Source: Metallyticus violacea (Eukaryota > Arthropoda > Insecta > Mantodea > Metallyticidae). From it: a stretch of 64,000 nucleotides of DNA. Below, piece by piece: positions 57,302 through 64,000 of the stretch. A program made the position numbers and the translations under genes. The DNA is taken from the NCBI GenBank assembly GCA_030762175.1, contig CM060834.1, positions 28,163,501-28,227,500 of the forward strand, in the 5' to 3' direction. The notes under the pieces are model-generated. The model worked only from the letters and a program-made list of their open reading frames with translations. It was not told where the DNA came from and searched no databases. Each line of letters opens with the position of its first letter. Position 1 is the stretch's first letter.

Positions 57302-58510
57302 GTTTGTGTATTAACGGTTCTTTCGTTCCACCCCCACTGAATTATAATTATAATGTATATTTATGTAAACCCAACCATATTTTGACTTTGTAATTACTAA
57401 CATAAATATTATGCCTGTATGTGTGTCATAGGATTTAACTTCTATGTAAGAATTGTATAGAAGAGAAAGTTTCATGGTGTTTATTTACGCAAGCTTCGAA
57501 AGCCAACAAAGTGGTCATAAAAGCTCTATTCAGAGAATGTAACCCGAGGGTCACTGTGAAGCCCTTTCTTTTTTAAAATGCCTGCCGTTACAGAATTAAT
57601 AAACTTGAAGAACTTTTAAAATCGTTAAGATCTCTGAACGCGACAGGCGTTGTACTGTTAGCCCTTTAAAATGCCAATGTCAACAAAATGTTTTAAACTT
57701 TCAAAAATAGCGAGTGGCACTTGGGGCAAGTGAACTTGAACCAGCCAATGGAAAATGTATGTTTGAACTTTTAAAGATAGGCGCAAAGTTTGCGCGTGCC
57801 TTTGTAACGTTAAGACAACGATCACTTGATTTGAATTTTAATATATAGAGAGGCGGTTGCTTGGATGGGGCAGGCAGTCCTAAGTTCGGCACGCCGCGAG
57901 ACGCATTTCCTCATTCAATTTGACTCAGCTGAGCAATTCGCAGAGGCAGTTGCTGAAGCACGAAGCACGTGGCTCAGTACGCATTACTCGGTATCATGAT
58001 TTACACGCCACAAGATAAGTTCCAGGCGCAGTTAGAAACAACTCAATTCTCAGACGCAGGTAAGTTCTACTTCGGACGCAGACACACAGTTCCGATACAT
58101 CAGTTAAGCAGTTTACAGTTCCACGCCCCGCGGCACTCATCTGTAAGTTTCACACGCGGCAAATAAGTTTATTCGTATTCGACGCAGCTAAGTCTATCAT
58201 ACGCAAAACACCAGAGGAGATTTAGTACATAATAGAATACCAGTGTATATTATGTCGCTTCGAGTGCTTATTTACATTACTGAACCCCTTTCCCGGTCCT
58301 GTTCGAGTCTCAATCAACAAAATAGCAGAATTCACTCTGAGACATTGTTGTCGTTGAAGCGTGGACAACAATACCGAAGCGACCAATAAGCAAGTTGTCA
58401 AACCATTTCAAAATTGGCATCACAATGCAAATCGCTTCAAAATTGGTGCGCAACCTGGGGCACTCAGCTGGAGCCTACTAAACAGTTGCATAATTTGGCA
58501 CCAACGTGAG
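57302..58510 (+). repeat. LTR-like dispersed repeat, copy 2
   Basis: Same order of landmarks as 16717-17880: ccacccccactgaattataa, tcata then taacttctatgtaag, atgttttaaactttcaaaaa, TATA-like TAATATATAGAG (57839-57850), ACACGC-type motifs in 58000-58170, tacgcaaaacaccagagga, aatcaacaaaatagcag, and a diverged ttggcatcac / ttggtgcgca end. It is more diverged in the 57880-58160 part, where the repeated motif has been reshuffled. It abuts an RT relic on the opposite strand. Confidence 0.5.
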
Positions 58511-58514
58511 CCGA

Positions 58515-58990
58515 CAAAACTGCTTCAATACATAGAGAAAGCTGGGGAAAGTGAGCAGCCTTGCTCTACTCCTTGATTGATACTATCTGTGTTCACTAAG
58601 CCCTCTTCCATTGTCTATACATATGAAGTCATTTGTATATATGTTTTGGATTATTTTAGTAATGTGTGCTGAATATCCTCTTTCTCTCACCATGGTTCAT
58701 AGTTTATTTCTTGAAACTCTGTCGAATGATTTTTCATAATCAATGAACATGATGATAGTAGATATATTATATTCTCTTGTTTTCTCTATCAATTGTTGCA
58801 TTACAAAATCCGCGCAAGAACGTCCTTCTTTGAACCCACATGTTCCTCCCCTATTATATAGCTTTATTTATTTTAATTATTCTTTGGTTTTTATTTTGGA
58901 GTATATTTTATAACCAAAATTGAGTAAGGAAATTACCTGATAATTATTACAATGAACTCTGTCTCCTTTCTTGTTATTTATATTTATCAT
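58515..58990 (-). pseudogene. LINE reverse transcriptase fragment
   Basis: Read on the minus strand from about 58972: KKGDRVHCNNYQVISLLNFG and YKIYSKI, then a stop-interrupted stretch, GGTCGFKEGRSCADFVMQQL, IEKTREYN, and IMFIDYEKSFDRVSRNKL with the first catalytic aspartate in F-I-D-Y-E-K-S-F-D. ERGYSAHITKIIQNIY follows, and after a shift VEQGCSLSPAFSMY. These are RT blocks 1 to 4 of an RTE/Proto2-like LINE. The F-A-D-D block would lie beyond the junction with the LTR-like repeat and is missing. Four stops and one shift. It is a different lineage from 38874-39243. Confidence 0.78.
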
Positions 58991-58999
58991 ATTATCCTA

Positions 59000-60355
59000 C
59001 ATCCAAGAAATCTGACGGTTATACTACGATTTTTTTGTAAAAAAAAAATCTTTGAGCAGACTACGCACTACGCACACAACGAAGTATGACAATTGAAAAC
59101 CATAAGAATTGTCCTATTTTGTAAACAGGAAAAGTGTTAACATGTAAATCATATTTCGTTTATGTTTTTGAATGAATGATTGCAAATAGAAAATAAATTT
59201 AGAAGAATGGGTTGTTTATTAATTAGTAGATTACGGGTTTGATGAAAGATTGGAAGTTTTATGTTTTTAAATATTGCAGGCTTTTTCGTGCATATAAATT
59301 CTAGCCCTAGATATATATGCTTTCATTTTCAGGTATTTTTCCATTAACTAATTCACAAACCAGTTTTCGAAAACATATAATGTTGACCGCCAGTTTTCGT
59401 TTCGCAAATAAGTTTTACAGAAAGTAAAACAGTTGAGTGTCCAATATCTTCCTTCCCCTTTAAAAGCAATTGCAGGGAAACTGGCATATTAAGCACAGAA
59501 TCCATGAACCATCATTCTCATTTTATTTATTTTATTACACCAGGTTTAGGTATAGTCAAAATAAATTACGCGATAACCTTTACCAACTTGTTATGTTATG
59601 TAAATTCTCGCACTTTCCAGCATACATGTTCTATTATAACGTATTTCAGAATTCTGAAATTGTTACTGCATGCCCCACACCACTAGCTGCAGAGATGAGT
59701 GACGTGACGAAAATTGAAGCAACTGCTTGCCGCCATTTTGAACCCCGTGTCAGGACGAAAGACTACGGTTAATGGAAACAAGCCGGAATTTATTACGAGA
59801 TTAAACTTGAAAAGGCTACATCTGAGTTAAAAGTAACATGGACGAAATAATGAAACGTAATAACACGAAATCACTTGCTTTCCCCTTTTCAGGACTGAAT
59901 TTATCATTTTTGCCGCCCCGGGTCATTAACAAAATGCTATTCTCTCCCAAATAAATTGCTGATAAGTAAAAATTTAAACCAATAATCAATATATAAATTA
60001 AGAACATACATAAACACGTTGCTTTCAAATGGACATTCATCCATGAGAGCAACCACCTACATGACGGTTGAAAGAACGCTCTCTGCCGACTAAATATACT
60101 CAATTCAAGCGCACCGATTTCCCAGGAAAATTACAATTACAATGACCACTTACCTTTGTCATAGAAGATGTAAAGGTGTCCTTGCATTGCATGTCTCTTT
60201 AACCTTTTAAGAAAGCTTCCATTGACACGCGTAGATCTTATCGTCTTTCATTTCTTTCAATGCCTACGACTTATTCCGATATTATATTTCTCAATTTTCC
60301 TCAAAAACAAAATTCGCAAAATTTTTCTAAATTGGGGCTAAAAATATTAGCTTTG
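59000..60355. other. AT-rich spacer
   Basis: Overlapping frames at 59470-59772 and a minus frame at 59816-60103 are not recognised. Confidence 0.4.
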
Positions 60356-60356
60356 C

Positions 60357-61249
60357 AGAGGATGCCCAAAAAACTGTATACCACTTCAAGCGAACAAAAA
60401 AACGGTGTTAACATAACAAAACTGAATTCACACAAACAGAAAATGGCGAGCACTAATCATCTTAGACTTTTACAGTTACAATAGTTGCTCAAAATGCCCA
60501 TCATCGGCGTCGATATATTTCTGAGTATGTTGAACTACTGACTGAGTAACGTTTGCGAAAGTGTCCTCAGCGATTGCAGCATATGTCTTTCAATTTCTTT
60601 CCGAAGTGCCGCCAGTGTAGCTGGTTTTCTACGGTATACAACGCCCTTAAGAGTTCCCCCACAGGTAGAAGTCCAACGGAGTTAGATTCGGAGAACGAGA
60701 TGGAAATTCAATCGGCCTCTTCGTCCTATCCATTGCCTAGGATAGTGTCTTGGATTCAGTGCGCGGGGCATGTTTGTGTGCGAGGTCTCCCAGATCTACC
60801 CTTGTGAACATCGTATACTGTACCACGAGTCTCAAATTTGTCTCGAATGCGTGCAATTGTTACTCGCGTTGGTGGTTCTGTTCTGTACACGCGTCTCCAT
60901 CGCTTTTGAACTTCAACAACATTCTCGGTTTTTCAATACTACTTCAAAATTGCTTTCCGCTGTTCAAACGACAATCTTAGCTTCATTTTGTTGTAGTAAC
61001 TCTAGCATAACGTAATGTGAGTCACATATTTTATACAGAACATCATATTATAATCTTGGTTTCATTTGTTCATTGTTAATTTTACCTGTCACGTAGCAAC
61101 GCTATCATAATGTATGTGAGTCACATCTGTTTACAGAACATCATAGTACACATTACTGATATTTTTAGGTCCAACTTTGAAATATATTAAATAGATATCT
61201 TCTATGAAAGTGTGTATAATTTTTTGGCACCCTCGGTAGGAATAAAACA
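60357..61249 (-). mobile_element. Short mariner-like element, copy 2, with both ends
   Basis: The right end, reversed, is ACCGAGGGTGCCAAAAAA then TATACACACTTTCA. The left end, cagaggatgcccaaaaaa then tgtataccactt, is its inverted counterpart with a few mismatches. The interior aligns with 14034-14850. At about 890 bases it is a deletion derivative carrying the same shortened transposase. Confidence 0.82.
60480..60987 (-). pseudogene. Mariner-like transposase with central deletion, copy 2
   Basis: On the minus strand: start near 60987 (KLRLSFEQRKAILK), RVYRTEPPTRVTIARIRDKF and ETRGT, then RSGRPRT/TN near 60780. It passes across the same junction as copy 1 into DRTKRPIEFPSRSPNLTPL-like sequence with LDFYLWG, and ends with QKYIDADDGHFEQLL. 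This copy keeps more of the N-terminal frame than copy 1. The first two catalytic aspartates are missing in both. No active product. Confidence 0.75.
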
Positions 61250-62000
61250 CATTCCTCTTGTAAAATAATGTCAACAGCTCTTATAAGAGTAAAACTATTT
61301 GAGTTATTTCTGTATCTATACATTCATGGTAATTTCGTAAAACATTCGTCCTATAATTCTGCAAGCTTCACAGCCCCCCATACCTTAGTCATTTGGTCAT
61401 GCATGCAATCGTGTACAAGATTGGGGGTTTTCTGCACTCCAATGTGTCGCTTCACCCGTGAAAAAATGCTAAATTTGGGTCAATAGAGCAAGCAATTCCT
61501 AATTTTAACCAAAATGTAATTCCCGAAGAACATAATAATACATAATACCACTTTAATATTAAAAATTTGGGGACATTTAGACTTCGTTTTCTGATCTTTC
61601 TCCAATTTCATCAAGTCTTTTTTTTCTTTTTATTTCTTTTTTGTTTCTTCTTCTTCTTCTTCTTCTTCTTCTTCTTTTATTCAAAAACAAATCCCGTTTT
61701 TTTAAATCTATTGACAAGGAACGAGGAGAATTTTCTTACAAATTTTCGTCTCACTTTTCTGCAAGAGGTTGTTGTGTTTCAAAGTTTCCTCGCATTTGCA
61801 GAACGCGGCTTCATAATGGGAGAAGCCAGTCGTCAAGGTCTTATTGTGCATGTGCAGACAGCAGCTTGCACATATAATTTTAGGGATGTTTTGTCAGCAA
61901 GTGGTTGTGCGTTCGTTTGTTGCCCAACGCTTTCATTGTGTGTAAATTGTGTGCTAATTGTTCTTTGTTAGTTATGCCACTACTTAAATATAGACTTGAA
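61250..62000. other. Spacer with TTC repeat
   Basis: Long open frames at 61567-61971 and 61641-61877 span a T-rich and TTC-rich tract and are artefacts. Confidence 0.5.
61646..61676. repeat. TTC trinucleotide repeat
   Basis: About ten TTC units. Confidence 0.9.
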
Positions 62001-62948
62001 GAAAAAATGAGTCATCCCCAGATTCTATGTGGCTATCGGAGAACTTCGGGAATGCTCGTAAACGCCGTATTCACAACGCAAATGCAGCGACTGCACATGG
62101 CAGTGGGCTCTTTGCTTGTAAATGTAATGGTCACAATCATAAGTATTTGGAAAGAGATTTTTAGGATGGAGTAGCAGGCGGTTTAGAAGGTATTGCTCTT
62201 CTGCGTAAGCTCCTGGGTTCAAATCCCACATAACATTTTATTTTTTATTATTAGTTTTATAAGTGTATGCGTTCAACATCATGTTGCCTTAATATCGTAT
62301 TATATATCATTTGAGTTTTATGTCATTTCTTATTCACACAAAAACCTAATCACATATTAACGTATTCTTTACAAATAACTGAATGAATACTAGCGAATCC
62401 TTTATGTTCCTTTATCAGTGTATGAAACCTCAGCATATATAGCTGCCCTCAATCTTCGGGGCATAGATGATGTCAGATTTCTACAGCAGTGTGGACGAGA
62501 AGAGGCTACAACATCCCAGGCTTCTTGAATTTGTGTCCATAAGCCGTCTTTCGTCCATCTTGCATGTGCAAGAAAAGTGTGTGCAGTATATTGCATTTAG
62601 ATAGAACAAATACCGAAGGAATATATGTTCGTGTGTGTCCTTGTGTGTGTGTGCGCGTTAACGCTAAAGCTTTCTCAGCATGGGAAACAATATTTCGAAA
62701 CTAATTTGTCATAATATGTTACAAAGATATATGCCGGAAGGTGAACCTGCGCTCTTAACCATGGAATTAACTGCACACACTACCAAGAGCAAACAAAACA
62801 CACATACTAGACAGCGTCTTTAATGCATATCATATACCATAACTGCTGCAGTGGCTACACAGCCTTGCTGAATGCCTTGTGAACTGCGTGCTGTAATGAA
62901 TAGGACTTATGAATTTTGCGTCCAAGAGATGGCTCTTTCTCTTTTTCC
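62001..62948 (-). mobile_element. Short Tc1-like DNA transposon, copy 2
   Basis: Reverse-complement partner of 761-1750. The left end gaaaaaatgagtcatcccc is inverted relative to the right end, whose reverse complement reads GGAAAAAGAGAAAGAGCCAT. The tRNA-like stretch (62170-62232), the transposase fragment (62402-62596) and the flanking noncoding parts are in the same order as in copy 1. A GT-rich stretch at 62630-62660 replaces the TA repeat of copy 1. Confidence 0.62.
62402..62596 (-). pseudogene. Tc1-like transposase C-terminal fragment, copy 2
   Basis: The frame reads FLAHARWTKDGLWTQIQEAW, then CRNLTSSMPRRLRAAI and AEVSYTDKG. The SMPRRLRA motif is better preserved here than in copy 1. 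The catalytic part is absent, as in copy 1. Confidence 0.55.
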
Positions 62949-63019
62949 AAAAGGTGTAGAATATGTATGTGAAAACGGATTATAGTAAAGGAGTGGTAAG
63001 GCGTTTCTAAAGAAAATAT

Positions 63020-63165
63020 CCTGGCAATCGCGTTAAAGATAGAGGAACTGTTCACCAGCTGGTTAAAAAGTTACGAGAGACAGAAACTCTCAAATGAAAG
63101 AAGCATGCTCCGAACCGCGTTGTTCTTACGGAAGAAAAGTCAGATGAAATACGGGAATTTCCTAA
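63020..63165 (+). pseudogene. DUF4817-type HTH fragment
   Basis: One frame reads NRVKDRGTVHQLVKKLRETE, then with one stop KKHAPNRVVLTEEKSDEIRE. This matches the linker between the two HTH halves of DUF4817-type mariner-like transposases (T-V-x-x-L-V-x-K-F/L-x-x-T-G then V-L-T-E-E-x-x-D-x-I). Nothing further of the protein is seen. Confidence 0.5.
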
Positions 63166-63169
63166 ACAT

Positions 63170-64000
63170 ATGCCGGCAATGTATTGCCCCTGAGGAGCAC
63201 CATTTTAACATGTATTACAATACGTGTCATTTTAAATACAGCTGCGCGGCCACTCTCCTTTAGCCAGTTACAGTGGATGCATTTGCCAATAAGCAACCGC
63301 GCTCAGGCGACCGATAACTCAAATAATCTTGCTGTAACAGTTTTCAAAGAAATAAACAATAATTATAAAAGCTTGCTTTATTGGTAACACCTGATAGGGC
63401 TTGGGTAGCGTTTAGTTTTTCAGGAAATTTCCTTTTAGGGTGAGAGAGCTTCTAACAAAGTTTAAATCGCCTATTGTATGATCCATCTTCTCATGTTTAT
63501 TGTGCCAAAGTGTTTCACTTCCTACCAACTCACCACACACACACACATATACTGTCCTAGGTCAAGAGGTCGCTTCGCATCGCTTCACCAGAGTTGTGTA
63601 ATTAAGGTGAGAGGCAAGCGAAGCGCAAGTATCCATCGAACCAGAAACTGCAGAATTGGGAGGTAGAGTTCATGTGGAAGCAGTGGCGGCTGTTCAAAAG
63701 GGATGCATCCCCTTTTCAAGAGGAGGCTGCTAATTATGATAGATATTCTATTGCCCTTGCATGACAACCTACTGCTAAGTCGTTTTATTTCTCTTTTGGT
63801 TTCATCATAACGCGTATGCTTAGTGCCTGTGTTCAGGGATGAACACCTGAGTTTGGAGGGTAGGAGAGCGGTCACTGGGGCTTTTATGCAGTACATACTG
63901 CGAACTAAGAACCCATAGTAAATTACCTTACACGTATGAGAACTTTCACAGTCGAGCACTTCGCGTATGTTCCTAGTTGCCCTACGGTCGGCTGAATACG
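63170..64000. other. Spacer with a palindrome
   Basis: A 124-codon minus-strand frame (63585-63959) is not recognised. cagtggcggctg at 63681, which resembles hAT termini, is followed at once by the palindrome gggatgcatccc inside aaaa...cttttc. Confidence 0.35.

Noticed and set aside
57208..57393. Frame with a long Cys-Val run
   Set aside because: Translation of a GT microsatellite.
61567..61971. 134-codon plus-strand frame
   Set aside because: Driven by T-rich and TTC-repeat sequence giving phenylalanine and leucine runs.
761..62948. One large inverted duplication joining the two ends of the window
   Set aside because: The two inverted pairs (761/62001 and 14034/60357) are not in corresponding positions, and intervening sequence does not match; they are separate dispersed elements.
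1..64000. CRISPR arrays, bacterial operons or phage genes
   Set aside because: No spaced direct repeats of CRISPR type, no ribosome-binding-site-led gene runs, and all recognised families are eukaryotic.

Overview
This window looks like intergenic DNA from a repeat-rich animal genome, most probably an insect. The evidence is strong AT bias, many microsatellites, tRNA-derived SINEs, mariner/Tc1 transposase relics, RTE-, Jockey- and Penelope-like retroelement fragments, and no bacterial operon structure. The mix of families would fit a large hemimetabolous genome such as a cockroach or termite, but that narrower guess is inference. I found no intact host gene, no convincing multi-exon gene and no functional RNA gene. 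Nearly everything recognisable is a decayed transposable element.

Layout. 0.8-2.3 kb: a short Tc1-like element and a hAT-like relic. 3.5-7.0 kb: two SINE-A copies, a mariner-like relic, a complete but dead mariner with terminal inverted repeats (TIRs) at 4864-6072, and a second mariner fragment. 9.3-9.9 kb: the GIY-YIG end of a Penelope-like element. 14.0-14.9 kb: a short mariner-like element. 16.7-17.9 kb: an LTR-like repeat. 21.8-22.3 kb: a mariner relic split by a SINE. 26.2-27.5 kb: another TIR-bounded mariner. 29.7-35.2 kb: a mariner fragment, two SINE-B copies facing each other, a SINE-A and LINE scraps. 37.3-40.1 kb: a short element with long TIRs and an RTE-like LINE. 47-52.3 kb: SINE-A, an LTR-like segment, an inverted-repeat cluster and a DDE transposase split by a SINE. 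54.9-59.0 kb: a LINE RNase H relic split by a SINE, a SINE-B, the second LTR-like repeat and a LINE reverse transcriptase (RT). 60.4-63.2 kb: second copies of the 14-kb and 0.8-kb short elements, both in opposite orientation, and a helix-turn-helix (HTH) relic.

How the parts relate. Two SINE families dominate. SINE-A has eight copies or fragments and a tRNA-like head; SINE-B has five and a different head. Several carry recognisable target-site duplications (TSDs), and three SINE-A copies sit inside older transposon coding relics, which gives relative ages. Two non-autonomous DNA-transposon families are present twice each. In one, both copies share the same internal transposase deletion, so the deleted form itself must have been mobilised. 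I saw no exciting new functional system; the useful content is this nested insertion history and a few structured repeats. Long stretches between elements are AT-rich and hold nothing I can name.
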